A stretch of DNA of 64,000 nucleotides from Calamus simplicifolius (GCA_900491605.1 UESW01004758.1:193916-257915), one strand, 5' to 3'; positions 21,681 through 32,947 are shown, counted from the stretch's first letter. Made by a program: numbers and translations. Notes: generated by a model not told the origin, from the letters alone.

Positions 21681-23369
21681 ATGGTGACCACGCGAGCACA
21701 AGAGGCTTCCTCTAGCCAGGCAGCCGGGCATATCCCGCGAGTGGAGCATTCGGAGGCCAACCCTCATGCTCCACCCCCTGCACCGACGAGCCAACCTGAC
21801 CGGCTTGATGATCTAGCCCATCAGGTCCAGGATCTGACGACGATGGTCCGGGGTCTGCAAGAGCGCTATGTAGCTGCTGCAACTCAACCCCCTGCCATGG
21901 GTGAAGGGGTGCGAGCAACAGTGCAGTCTCATCAAGGAGGGACCCCGCTTGAGGTCTCTCACCGCTCGCCCCCCGAACCTCATCGTCAAGGGACCTCGAA
22001 GCGACGACGGTCTCCTTTCCGTCGCTCCAGTCGTCCCCACCATCGACCGAAAGAAAAGGAGTCCAAGCGGGCACATTCTTTGTGCCGGCGATCTTCTTCT
22101 TCCGACTCATCCCGAAGTAACGCTCCCCGGAAAACCACTCGGCAGGCCGAGCAGAGGCTTGACGAATACCATCGGCGGTTGGACGAACTCAGCCGGCGGA
22201 TCGCCGATCCCTATGCATCGGAGTATGAACGTCGCCCCCCTCTTTCTCGCCATATCATGGAGGAACCGATCCCCCCTCGGTTCCGTCTCCCTCAATTGGA
22301 TTCCTATGATGGAACGACGGACCCCCTGGACCATCTGAAAAGTTACAAAGTCCTCATGCAGGTCCAGGGAGCGACGGATTCCTTATTATGCGTCGCCTTC
22401 CCGGCGACGCTCCGTAAGGCGGCACGCGCGTGGTACTCCCGTTTACTTCCACGCAGCATCAACTCCTTTCGGCAACTTGAGCGGTCCTTCTTGGCTCATT
22501 TTGACGCCTGTCGAAAGATCCCACGAGTTGCCGACAGCCTCTTTGCTGTCCAGCAGAAAAGTGGCGAGACCTTAAAGGATTTCGTCGCTCGATTTAAAGA
22601 AGCAGCACTGGAAGTATACAACCTAGAGGATTCTGTTGCCACCTTGGCCCTAAAGAGAGGACTTCGCCCGTCCAGATTCGCCTACTCTCTGGATAAGAAG
22701 CCTCCGCGTTCCTACGCCGAGCTTCTGAGCCGGGCACAGAAATACATCCGCGCTGACGAGGCGGATTCTTCCCGAAGAGACGTCGACAAGAACCCCAGTA
22801 ACAAACCACAGCCTCCTGACCGCGCTGGTGCACAACCTAGGAAGCCCGAGCCTCCACGACGCTCGGATCGCCGGCCACAAACGCTGATTCCTAAGGAGCA
22901 GTTCACTCCCCTCATGGCCCCCATATCCCACATCCTATTGGAGATCGAGGAAGAACCATACTTCAAGCGTCCGGCTCCCTTGAAGCCTGGAAGCACTCGT
23001 AACAAGGAATTTTACTGCCGGTACCATCGAGACTACGGCCACGACACCGAAGACTGTCGCAATTTGAAAAAGGCCATCGAGGAGCTGGTTCAGCAGGGCC
23101 ACCTGGGCAAGTTCGTTCGAAGGGGGAATCTCCCCGCGGTGGGCCCCATGGCGCCCTCAGGACGTTCGGCTGGCATGGATAATGCCCCGACTGAAAAAAC
23201 CATAGCTATGATCTCTTGGGGAACGGATGGTGGTTCGAAAAGGCCGCGCGAGGGAGTGGACTCTGTAATACCTTTTTTCGGAAAGGATCTAGACGGGGTA
23301 GTTAATAAGCATGACGACAGCGTCGTGGTTTCTATGACTATAGCTAAACACCCTGTAAAAAGAATTTAA
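21681..23369 (+). CDS. gag: gag polyprotein of gypsy element 1
   Basis: A 562-residue frame encodes Gag, the particle-forming protein. The N-terminal third is Ser/Arg/Pro-rich. Residues of about 210-355 form the retrotransposon Gag domain (DPLDHLKSYK, RKAARAWYSRL, SGETLKDFVARFKEA). Residues of about 443-462 have a Cys/His cluster (YCRYHRDYGHDTEDC) like the zinc knuckle of Tat-type Gags. The first ATG, at 21681, is used: it lies 61 bp past the LTR, and element 2 has the same MVxTRAQEAS start. The frame ends at a TAA in the middle of the protease entry (AKHPVKRI), where a T-run appears one base short; in element 2 the frame runs on into protease, so Gag-Pol was probably one frame. Confidence 0.93.
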   Translation: MVTTRAQEASSSQAAGHIPRVEHSEANPHAPPPAPTSQPDRLDDLAHQVQDLTTMVRGLQERYVAAATQPPAMGEGVRATVQSHQGGTPLEVSHRSPPEPHRQGTSKRRRSPFRRSSRPHHRPKEKESKRAHSLCRRSSSSDSSRSNAPRKTTRQAEQRLDEYHRRLDELSRRIADPYASEYERRPPLSRHIMEEPIPPRFRLPQLDSYDGTTDPLDHLKSYKVLMQVQGATDSLLCVAFPATLRKAARAWYSRLLPRSINSFRQLERSFLAHFDACRKIPRVADSLFAVQQKSGETLKDFVARFKEAALEVYNLEDSVATLALKRGLRPSRFAYSLDKKPPRSYAELLSRAQKYIRADEADSSRRDVDKNPSNKPQPPDRAGAQPRKPEPPRRSDRRPQTLIPKEQFTPLMAPISHILLEIEEEPYFKRPAPLKPGSTRNKEFYCRYHRDYGHDTEDCRNLKKAIEELVQQGHLGKFVRRGNLPAVGPMAPSGRSAGMDNAPTEKTIAMISWGTDGGSKRPREGVDSVIPFFGKDLDGVVNKHDDSVVVSMTIAKHPVKRI

Positions 23370-26300
23370 TTGATAGTGGGAGCTCTGTGGATGTCTTGAG
23401 TTATGAGGCCTTTGTTCGGATGAATTTATCAAGGTCCTTGCTTCGACCCGTTGCCACACCACTAATGGGCTTCACGGGAGACTCAGTGAACGTCGAAGGC
23501 GAAATTGCTCTCCCGATCACGGCTGGAGCTCCTCCATGTCAGAGTACAGTTGTCGTAAACTTCCTGGTGGTCCGGGTCCCGCTAGCCTATAACGCCATCC
23601 TGGGAAGACCGGGGCTGAACCTGCTGGATGCTGTGATCTCCACCAAGAGACTGTTAGTAAGGTTCCCTACCAACGAAGGGATCGGAGAAATGAAGGGGGA
23701 GCAAAGCCCACTGCCGCCCTGTTATCATCTGTCGCCCAGTCCGCTGAACACAGAGTCAGCAACAGCCTCTGGGCTGCTCGATCCTAGGGAGCTGGGAAGA
23801 AGGGGAGAGCCGGCGGAGCACCTTCTAACCCTCCCCTTGAACGACAACCCGGCAAGGACTGTTCAACTGGGGGCATCACTCCCGGAAGAGGCACGTAGTC
23901 AACTCCTCACATTCCTACGTGCCAACGCTGACGTCTTTGCATGGTCTTCCTCCGATATGCTAGGCGTCCCTGAAGAAGTAATTACCCATCGGCTTAACCT
24001 CAAGCCAGGGTGTCAGCCAATCCGCCAGAAGAAGAGAAACTTCGCTCCAGACAGACAGAAAGCCATCGACGAGGAGGTCCGCAAGCTTATGGCCGCGGGC
24101 CACCTTCGGGAAGTCCACTACCCTGAATGGCTAGCTAATGTGGTGTTAGTCCGCAAGGCCAACGGGAGCTGGAGGATGTGTGTAGATTTTACCGACCTCA
24201 ACAAGGCGTGCCCCAAAGATAGCTTTCCACTACCCCGAATCGATCAATTGGTGGATGCTACATCTGGCCACAAGGTCCTCAGCTTCATGGATGCTTTCTC
24301 TGGATACAACCAGATCCGGATGAATCCGGAGGATGAAGAAGCCACTTCCTTCATAACCGAAAAGGGTCTGTATTGCTACAAGGTGATGCCTTTTGGGCTA
24401 AAAAATGCGGGGGCTACTTACCAGAGGCTGATGAACAAAGTCTTTGAAGGACAGATAGGGCGTAATATGGAAGTGTACGTGGATGACATGCTGACAAAAA
24501 GTGTTCGTGCCATTAACCACATCACAGATTTGGCAGAAACTTTTGACAATCTTCGTCGATATCAAATGAAGTTGAACCCCCGCAAGTGTGCGTTCGGAGT
24601 AACAGTTGGGAAGTTCTTGGGTTTTATGGTAACCCGGAGAGGAATTGAAGCTAACCCGGACAAAGTCCAAGCTATCTTGGACATGAGGCCTCCCGCCAAC
24701 AAGAAGGAAGTACAACGCCTGACAGGAAGAATAGCTGCCTTAAGCCGCTTCCTATCCAAGTCCGCGGAAAGGTGTTTGCCTTTCTTCAAGGCGCTTCGCA
24801 GAATTAATAAGTTCGAATGGACCAAAGAATGCCAGGAGGCGTTCGAAGGGTTAAAGACGTTCCTATCCACCCCGCCACTGCTAGCCAAGCCGACGGGCGG
24901 AGAGGAGCTCCTTCTATACCTTGCAGCCTCTCCCGAGGCCGTTAGCTCCGTGCTAACCCGCGTGGACACTGATGGCACACAAAGACCAGTATACTATACA
25001 AGTAAGGTACTTCATGATGCTGAGACTCGATACTCAAACATGGAAAAGATCATCTTTGCGTTAATCGTGTCGGCCCAGCGTCTGCGGCCATACTTCCAAG
25101 CCCACCCGATCGCAGTAATCACTGACCAGCCTCTGAAGACAATTCTAGCTCGCCCGGACACTTCTGGCCGGTTGGCCAGGTGGGCCCTCAAGCTGGGGAG
25201 TTTGATTTATCTTTCCGCCCCCGTTCGGCCCTGAAGTCTCAAGTCTTGGCAGATTTCTTGGTCGAATGCACTTGGGGAGCAGAGTTATCTAAAGAACTTC
25301 CGACGGACACTCAACCCTTGGAAGCTGGTGACGAGGAGTGGATCCTGCACGTAGATGGGGCATCAAACTCTCAAGGAAGTGGAGCCGGCCTCATCTTGGC
25401 TAACTCAGATGGGGTGGTTACTGAGTGTGCACTTCGTTTCCTCTTCCCAGCCACTAACAACCAGGCGGAATATGAGGCTTTGTTATCCGGAGTAAGACTG
25501 GCTCGGGAACTTGGGGTGAAAAGCCTTAGAGCTTTTACCGACTCCCAATTGGTTGCTGGCCAGATCACCAAGGAGTACGAGGCAAAAGATCCCATAATGG
25601 CCCGTTACTTGGACGCGGTGTTCTCGATGACTTCTTCATTCACTCACTTCAGCGTCAGCTACATTCCTCGACAAGAGAATGCTAGAGCTGACGCCCTATC
25701 CCACCTCGCTACCTCAGTCGATGGGATGTTGGGAAAAGCTTACGTGGAGCACCTAGAAGCTCCGAGCATTGATGCACCAATAGAAACTTTACCCGTGGAG
25801 CGGGAGCCTTCCTGGATGGATGCCTATGTTCAATACATTACTGAAGGTATCCTCCCCGAAGACCCTGCCAAAGCCAGAAAGCTTAAGAAGCGGGCCCCGA
25901 AGTTCTTCCTTATTGAGGGAAGGCTCTACCGAAGGTCATTCTCGTACCCTATCCTCAGGTGCGTCGGTCCTACCGACGCCAATTATATTTTGCGAGAAAT
26001 ACACGAGGGGATATGCGGAAGCCATCTGGGGGGCAGGGCTCTTGCATATAAAGCTCTACGTCAAGGGTATTACTGGTTGACAATGAAAGAAGACGCATAT
26101 GAACTTGTTAAAAAGTGTGACAGCTGTCAGCGTCACGCCAACATCCAGCATCAACCTGCGTCCCAGCTAACCCCTCTGGCTGCACCGTGGCCCTTCGCAC
26201 AATGGGGCATGGACATCCTGGGACCCTTCCCACCTGCCTCGGACAGCGTAAGTTCCTAGTTGTAGCCGTCGATCATTTTACTAAATGGATCGAGGCAGAA

Positions 26301-27044
26301 GCTCTCGCTAAAATCACAGAAGCTAAAGTAAGGGCTTTCTTTTGGAAATCCGTGGTGTGCCGGTTCGGGCTGCCACACACCCTAGTTACAGACAATGGCC
26401 GACAGTTTGATAACGCGGCCTTCCGGGAGTTCTGTGAGGGCCTGGGCATCCGTCACCGATTCACCTCGGTAGGACATCCCCAAACCAACGGCGCAGCCGA
26501 GGTAACTAATCGCATCATCCTCCAAGGGCTTAGGACTCGACTGGATAACTATAAAGGACGCTGGGTAGAAGAGCTTTCTAGTGTGTTATGGGCCTACCAC
26601 ACGACGCCGCGAGCACCCACAGGGGAAACTCCCTTCAGCCTGGTCTTTGGGACCGAGGCGGTCATTCCCGTGGAAATAGGAACTCCCAGTCCCCAGACGG
26701 AATTATACCACGAAGAAAACAACTCCAACCAACTGAGGGCCGATCTGGATTTGGTGGAAGAATTGCGAGATCAAGCGCATCTTCGGATGGCAGCATTCCG
26801 TCAGCGAGTGGCCAAACACTACAACTCCCGGGTGCGGCCCAAGGCATTCCGGCCTGGAGATTTGGTCCTACGAAGAGCTGAGGTATCAAAGCCAACGGAA
26901 GGGGGCAAGCTGGCACCAAAATGGGAAGGACCATACCGTGTCAAAGAGGTGCTCCACCATGGAGCATATCAAGTTGAAGAGCTGGATGGGAAGCTGCTCC
27001 CTCGAACTTGGAATGCCGACAACTTACGACGGTATTATCAATAG
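23340..27044 (+). pseudogene. pol: pol polyprotein of gypsy element 1 (protease, RT, RNase H, archaeal-type RNase H, integrase), three frame breaks
   Basis: Pol copies the RNA into DNA and inserts it. Domains in order: aspartic protease with the DSGS block just after 23369; RT with YVDD at 24476-24487; RNase H (about 24900-25230); an extra archaeal-type RNase H (HVDGASNSQGSGAGLILA near 25350-25400, FTDSQLV, ENARADALSHLA); integrase zinc finger with CDSCQRH near 26120; integrase core with Asp at 26271, Asp at 26391 and Glu at 26499; and a C-terminal WEGPYRV tail. The frame breaks at three places: T-run 23365-23367, G-run 25195-25198 and GG 26241-26242. Each is a one-base loss compared with element 2. 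All catalytic residues seen are intact, so these may be real mutations or sequence errors. Confidence 0.93.
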
Positions 27045-27125
27045 AATTCTATCGTCACTAACTTGAATCTGTCTGATGCATGAATAATAGGCCTGTTCTT
27101 ATTTTCTAATGAGTATGTTTAGCTA
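27045..27125. other. pol 3' untranslated spacer
   Basis: Short AT-richer gap between the pol stop and the tandem array. Nothing recognised. Confidence 0.5.
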
Positions 27126-28040
27126 AAGACCGGATCCGCTCCGGCACCCTAAGACCGGCGCCCAGTGTCGGCAACAATGGACCGGATCCGCTCCGGCCTC
27201 CTAAGACCGGCGTCCAGCGTCGGCAACAAAAGACCGGATCCGCTCCGGCATCCTAAGACCGGCGTCCAGCGTCGGCAACAAAAGACCGGATCCGCTCCGG
27301 CATCCTAAGACCGGCGTCCAACGTCGGCAACAAAAGACCGGATCCGCTCCGGCATCCTAAGACCGGCGTCCAACGTCGGCAACAAAAGACCGGATCCGCT
27401 CCGGCATCCTAAGACCGGCGCCCAGCGTCGGCAATAAAAGATCGGATCCGCTCCGGCACCCTAAGACCGGCGTCCAGCGTCGGCAACAAAAGACCGGATC
27501 CGCTCCGGCACCCCAAGACCGGCGCCCAGCGTCGGCAACAAAAGACCGGATCCGCTCCGGCACCCAAGACCGGCGCCAGGAGTCGGCAACAAAAAACCGG
27601 ATCTGCTCCGGCATCTTAAGACCGGCGCCCAGCGTCGGCAACAAAAGACCGGATCCGCTCCGGCACCCCAAGACCGGCGCCAGGCGTCGGCAACAAAAGA
27701 CCGGATCTGCTTCGGCATCTTAAGACCGACGCCCAGCGTCGGCAACAAAAGACCGGATCCGCTCCGGCACCCCAAGACCGGCGCCAGGCGTCGGCACCAG
27801 AAGACCGGATCCGCTCCGGCACCCTAAGACCGGCGCCCAGCGTCGGCAACAAAAGACCGGATCCGCTCCGGCACCCCAAGACCGGCGCCAGGCGTCGGCA
27901 CCAGACCGGATCCGCTCCGGCAGTTAAAGCAACAGCGTTGGCATCCAAGAACGAAGTCCAGCATCGGCAACAGAAAACCCGATCCGTTCCGGCAGTCAAG
28001 ACCAACTCCGCGTTGGCACCTAAGACCGACGCTCAGCGTC
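27126..28040 (+). repeat. internal tandem array, 52-bp unit (about 17 copies)
   Basis: The unit is a dimer of two related 26-bp halves: agaccggatccgctccggca + ccct/tcct and agaccggcgcccagcgtcgg + caacaa. Copies are very similar up to about 27900 and then degenerate. It lies between pol and the 3' end of the antisense gene. Element 2 has a 24-26-bp array of related sequence at the same place (59907-60282). Long open frames across it (for example repeated FVADAGRRS on the minus strand) follow from the period and are not genes. Confidence 0.93.
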
Positions 28041-28309
28041 GACCGTAAAATCAACTATGAGTTGGCGGCACCTCGAATTTACAATAAGCAACTAAAATCT
28101 GCTCTACCATCGAATATCGGTTTTGTCGTTGCTTAGGACAGCGTCAAGGCCCTATCAAGCGTAACCTACTATACGTAATCTTATCGACTGGCAGTTCACA
28201 ACAGTTCGAACAAAGGAGGTAGATTATAACTGAAGGATCAAGATAGACAAAATATTCATTGATGATGAAGCGTACAAAATTTTCGACAAGGAGAAAAACA
28301 AAAAAGCTG
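28041..28309 (-). other. 3' flank of antisense gene
   Basis: Non-coding stretch, likely the 3' UTR of the antisense gene. No clear poly(A) signal identified. Confidence 0.4.
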
Positions 28310-30746
28310 CTAATTGGCATCCGAAGGCGGGATATCATCCTCGGGGACGTCATCGGGCTGCAGATCTTCTATATCTTCCAGGTCATAAAGCTCCTGGACT
28401 TTCTTCTTGCAATCTTGAAAGCCGGCGTCATAGGCGAGCGCCGCTGACTCGGCCACCTTGTCATCAAAGGCCGCGGATTTCTTATAGTCCTCTATAATGT
28501 CAGTCCCTTTCCTTTCCGCTTCGGTGGCTCTTCTCTGGGCCTCCGCCACTAACGCCTCCAGATCCCCAATTTTAATTATGTGCTGGCGGGTGGCCTCCTT
28601 AACCGCATTAGTCTCGGCAGAGGCATAGCTCAATCGAGTCTTTAGAACATTTACCTCCTGCTCTGCCGCCACCAGCTTCTCTTCGGTCGCCGTCAGCTTC
28701 TCCTCGGCCGCTTTCTGCTTCTCTTCCGCCACCTGAGCGTTGTCCAGCTCATGGGCAGCCCGGCGCTGGGCAACTTCCAGCGCGTATTCAGCTTTTTCGG
28801 CTCTAAGCCGAGTAGCCTCTACCTCACCCATCAGGGTAGCCCGGGTGTCCTCTAAGGCCATCGCCGACTTTTCAGCTTTTACTTGAAGGGAGACCATCTC
28901 CTCCCGTGCTTGCTCAAGGGCGGTGTCGCTCAAAGTCCAGATGTCTTTGAGGGCGACAAGGGAGTTCAGGGCCTAAAAAAAAAAAAAAAAAAGTGTATAT
29001 ATACGATATCCAGGAAAAAGGGAAAAGAAAAGAACAATAAGTGGCACAAAAACTCACCCAGAGGTGAGCCACCGAAGCTTCACGAAAGAAGGCCCCACTC
29101 TTCCGACTTCGGAGATATTCTTGCATCTCCTCCACTGAAGCCTCCTCTATAGCACGCATAGCCCAGCGGCTATGATTCGCCAGCATTGACTGGAAAGAAG
29201 GATCGATAGTCCTCCCCTCCCTGGATGACGGGCCCGCGAAAGTTGATTCTGCCTCAGAACCTGCCGTCCCCGGCCCTTAGCCGACAGAGGCGCTTCAGCT
29301 GGGGGCAAGACAGTGGCGGGAGCCGCTGCTGTTGCCACCAGAGCTTCACCCGCCTCTGTAGGTGCGGGAGACGGTATCTTCCCCTCGGGAGATAAATCAA
29401 GTAAAATAATTGGAGCCGGGGCTGGAGATTCTTCTGCCGGCTGACTTTGCTCCACCTCCTTGCCAGCCTTGGCCTGTGCCGTGTCTTCCAGGATGGGTTC
29501 TTCGACTCGGGGTCGGATTGCCTCACCTATACACACGGGCCCCACTGTTTTGGATTCTGGGGCGTTGACTACTTTAGTGACGGCCCTTTTGGGGCCGCCC
29601 TTCTTCGGGACTTTGACACGTGGAGGCTTCACGGCCATAGCTCCTCCAGTGTCGGCCATCCCAGCGCCGGTCTCTCTGCCACTAACCCTCCCAGCGTCGG
29701 CCCTTCTGGGAACCTTAGTGGCAGCCCTCCCTTCAGCAGGGGATACAGTCCCCGTGGCCTTCCTCTTTTTAGCGGCCACCTGCTTGAGCTTGTGCAATGA
29801 CGGCGCCATCCCTACGCAAGCAAGGGATAGTTAAAAAAAAAAAAAAAAAAAAAGGGGAGAGAAGGGAGAAAAACAGAGAAGGGAGGCAAGTGGACTAATG
29901 CTCACCCCTTGAGGGAATTAAGCCGGCGCGCTGAAGGTTCTCTTCGGCTATCAGCTTATTGCACTTAGGAATCTCAGCAGTTAGGAGCTGCCCAAATGCC
30001 ATCTGGTCCCGTGGAAGGATGGAGGCGTCCCTGTTGGCATCGATATTGGGTACCCCCCAGCTTCCACGGACCCCGCTAATGTCCGCGAAAAAGAACTTAT
30101 CCTTCCATCCCTTAACGGAGGAAGGAAGGCATAACCTAAGGATCCTATTCGATCTAGGGGTAAAAGACCACCACCCCGACTGTTTGCGCAAGGTATAAAA
30201 GCTGCGGAACAAAGAGATGCTAGCCTCTATACCCCGCAAATGGCAAAGTACCAAAAACCCGACTATGGTACGGAAGGAATTAGGAACCAATTGAGACGGG
30301 GTCAAGGAATACCTATCCAGAAGATTAAGGATAAAGGGATGAATCGGTAACCTAAGCCCAGCCTTAAAAAAGGCTCCGTACAGGGCAACCCTACCGGAAC
30401 GGGAGGAGGTTGCCCTATCATTGGAGGTAGGAACAAACAGGTGAAGGTCCGGAGGGAAGCCGTACCTAACCCTTAAGTTCGCAATGTCCCGAGCAGACAT
30501 GGTCGACGCAGTCCCTTCGGGGGACTCCTTAGTAGCCCTAGAAGGGCCGGCAACCGCCGGCCGGGTTCTAACGGAAGTTTGTCCACCGGACGGACGACTC
30601 CCAATGGAGGGACGACCGACTGGTCGGGGCTCGGGTGAAGGATCAGAAGAAGAAGTGGACCATTGGAGGGACGGGGACTCAGACTGGGAAGAATGGTGGG
30701 ACCCCCCCCAAGAACCAGAAATAGAGCAAGAAGGAGAAGAAGACAT
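28310..30746 (-). CDS. antisense three-exon gene in gypsy element 1 (Transposase_28-type domain + coiled coil)
   Basis: Minus-strand gene. Exon 1: 30746-29906; intron 29905-29812 (GT...AG, T-rich); exon 2: 29811-29058; intron 29057-28973 (GTGAG...T-run-AG); exon 3: 28972-28310. Phases agree across both introns. Exon 1 carries the 'putative gypsy type transposon' domain (Pfam Transposase_28): RYGFPPDLHL, GLRLPIHPFILNLLDRY, QLVPNSFRTIVGFLVLC, SGWWSFTPR, LPSSVKGWKDKFFF. Exon 2 is Pro/Ala-rich with basic KKRK-type possible nuclear signals. Exon 3 is a long Glu/Ala/Lys coiled coil with an acidic end. The start at 30746 (MSSSPSCS) is chosen by likeness to element 2; an upstream ATG at 30875 is also open. 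One frame break in exon 2 at the C-run 29268-29271. Extra antisense genes are known in Tat-type elements; the function is unknown. Confidence 0.8.
29906..30746 (-). CDS. exon 1 of antisense gene (element 1), Transposase_28-type domain
   Basis: About 280 residues. A Ser-rich head of about 110 residues is followed by a compact domain beginning EGTASTMSARDIANLRVRYG. Element 2 encodes the same domain (62454-63231) with many identical blocks, including FKAGLRLPxHPFIxNLLDRY and LPSSxKGWKxxFFF. It ends in phase 1 at an AGGG|GTGAGC donor. Confidence 0.85.
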
Positions 30747-31160
30747 AAGGACTGACCTGAGAAGAAAAACGCGAGCAGGGACAAAGCGCGGAGAACGAAC
30801 AGAAGACGGAAACGCAGACGGACTCAAAAGAGGGCAATGGCGGAAGAAAGAGGGAAGATAGGAAAATAAGGGCAACTCGCCATCATTACACCATCTCGGA
30901 ACACCCTCAAACCGTCCGATTCAACCACGCGTCCGTCTTCAGTTGGGAGGCGTTTCGATGACCCGCCGATGCGATAAGATCGAAAAGACCACCAATGTAA
31001 AAGGGGGTGCTAACCTTACCGCAATGATGTCGTCCGCCTTTTCGTAGCACTGCCCGAGAAAAATCTTCCCTAATCCCAACAAAAGCAAGATGACCGTGGA
31101 AACCGGCCCCCTAGATGACATTCACACCCCCTTTCGCAGGTAAGTAAACGCTCACCAATC

Positions 31161-31179
31161 TTAGGGGTGGGGGGGCATA
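31161..31179 (+). other. polypurine tract (element 1)
   Basis: ttaggggtgggggggcata directly before the 3' LTR, the expected plus-strand primer. Confidence 0.85.
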
Positions 31180-31961
31180 TGATACGGCTGACGGTTTCCC
31201 TGGGGTAGTATTATATTCCGCACGACTTTCGAAAGCAATGATGTGACAACGAAACCCAAGGCCACCAGCGTCGGCCCCCAGCGTCGGCCCTCAACAACGG
31301 CCCTCAGCGACGGCCCTCAGTGTCGGCCCCCAGCGTCGGCCCTCAGCAAGGCCCTCAGCAAGGCCCTCAGCAACGGCCCTCAGCGTCGGCCCTCAGCGTC
31401 GGCCCCCAGCGTCGGCCCTCAGCGTCGGCCCTCAGCAACGGCCCCCAGCGTCGGCCCTCAGCGTCGGCCCTCAGCGTCGGCCCTCAGCATAGGCCCTTAG
31501 CGTCGACCCCAAAAGATCACTATGCGTTGGCACCAGTGGCCAGGACCCCGCGATTTAAGGTCTACTGCCGAACAGTCTGTTTACCCAAATCGCGGGCAGG
31601 TCTCAGCCCGATCAACAGTTACCACTATAAGCGGCCCCCTGTCCCGCAACAGTCCAACAACTTACCGTTCGATGAAGCAGATTCGACGGTTCCAACAGGC
31701 CAAGATATACGGGATTCCCAACAGGTATAAAGGGAGGACCCGAGCTCCATGCGAAGGGGACTCTCTTTCTCAGAAAAACTTCCACTAGAATAAAAAAGTT
31801 AAGATTCCTGTTCGACGACTCACTAACTTGGGCGTCGGAGGGTCCCCGCCGGAACTACCGGCCCGGGGCTTTTTGCAGGCTCCTGAAGGAAGACGGTGAT
31901 CTCTCTGCACCCAGTGATCCTAGACTGCCCGACGTTCATCACACGTGATTCGGCCGCAACA
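31180..31961 (+). repeat. 3' LTR of gypsy element 1
   Basis: 782 bp, 13 bp longer than the 5' LTR. The difference is one extra 12-bp array unit (cagcaaggccct) plus one extra G in the ggcccggggc run. Outside the array only three substitutions separate the two. The array has 19 units, 11 with GTCGGC. TATA box at 31726-31732. Confidence 0.97.
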
Positions 31962-31966
31962 TATTT
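31962..31966. other. target site duplication, right (gypsy element 1)
   Basis: TATTT after the 3' LTR, identical to 20847-20851. Confidence 0.9.
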
Positions 31967-32945
31967 TATTCATAAAATGCATATAACATGTAATCATCTC
32001 CATCAAATATGAGACTTTAGTATTCTTTGGTGCAAATATATTTGCCCAAGAACTTAATGCAATACCATCTTTGAGGAACTTGTCTTTTTTTTTTTTTTTG
32101 CATGTTGAACGACAATGTGAACCAAAAGCCGATTCCCATACAAACATAGGATATTCACAAATCTTTACCTCAACCATGATCGTCCCTATCACTTTGTAAA
32201 TGAAGTGTAGAAAACTTTATTGAAAATTAGTCAATTAGGCATATATATATAAATTATTCAAATATATACATGAAATCAAGAAAAACCAATACAATTAAAT
32301 ACTAAAATATGAAAAAGAAAATGATGAAGAATGAGGAAAAAATAAGAACCAAAAGTCATATAAAGGAACAAAAGCAAAAACATAACCGAAGGCATTCATT
32401 AAAAATACTACTTTACAAACATAAAATTTAAGAAAAAAGAAGATAGAGGAATGACTAAAATAAAAAATGATTATTTAGTTTTTCCTTAGCTAAATTTTCT
32501 TTATAAATCAGCAATACCGTATGTATAGGTCAAGGAATGGATGGAAAATGACTTAAAAAACTTTCTATAAATAATTAATTCCATACTTAGATGTATCTTC
32601 TTTATAAATCAACAGTTAGTTTTTTTTTTAATTTTTCACATATTTCTTTCCATTAATTAGTCGTTCCATTTTTTCATTCACTCTTTTCCCTTATTGCAAG
32701 TTATTAGAAAGTTATTAATAGAAAAAAAATGTAGATATTCTATCTTTCAGCAATAAAAATATATTAGGTGGCACGTTTTTCTTTGGCATTTATTATTTTA
32801 TGCCACCAAAAAATTCTTGTTATGAAATTTTAATCTAAATGTCATAGAATTTTGATACGTAATTACATATCAGGTCATTCATTTTGAATGCCATTTTATA
32901 TCAATATTTTATGGCATTTATGCTTTGATTAATGGTATTTATCTT
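31967..32945. repeat. repeat S1, copy a (right part) up to DnaJ fragment
   Basis: Continues S1 after the gypsy insertion: attcataaaatgcat, the catgttgaacgacaatgtga block and the block ending ggcatttatgctttgattaa, all also present at 43671-44165 in copy c. Several tggcattta motifs lie just upstream of the DnaJ-like exon and may derive from its promoter region. Confidence 0.7.
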
Positions 32946-32947
32946 AA

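Larger units (their letters stand above)
20852..31961 (+). mobile_element. Ty3/gypsy element 1, Tat lineage, complete
   Basis: Full-length 11.1-kb element: 5' LTR 20852-21620, PBS region, gag 21681-23369, pol to 27044, 52-bp tandem array 27126-28040, a three-exon gene on the minus strand 28310-30746, polypurine tract, and 3' LTR 31180-31961, flanked by TATTT. Integrase follows RT/RNase H (gypsy order). The additional archaeal-type RNase H between RNase H and integrase is typical of the Tat lineage (Retand/RIRE2/Ogre relatives). Outside the LTR repeat array the two LTRs differ by only three substitutions and one 1-bp indel, so insertion is recent. Three one-base frame breaks in pol and one in the antisense gene are all in homopolymers. 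Confidence 0.95.

Noticed and set aside
21712..22931. Minus-strand ORFs opposite gag
   Set aside because: Shadow frames of a GC-rich coding region; no motifs, while the plus frame is a clear Gag.
27126..28040. CRISPR-like array (regular GC-rich repeats)
   Set aside because: Repeats are head-to-tail without unique spacers, have no cas genes, and lie inside a plant gypsy element. The same holds for 59907-60282.
27357..28054. Minus-strand genes with repeated peptides over the 52-bp array
   Set aside because: These frames stay open only because of the repeat composition and period. Several overlapping frames give similar repeats and none has a domain.
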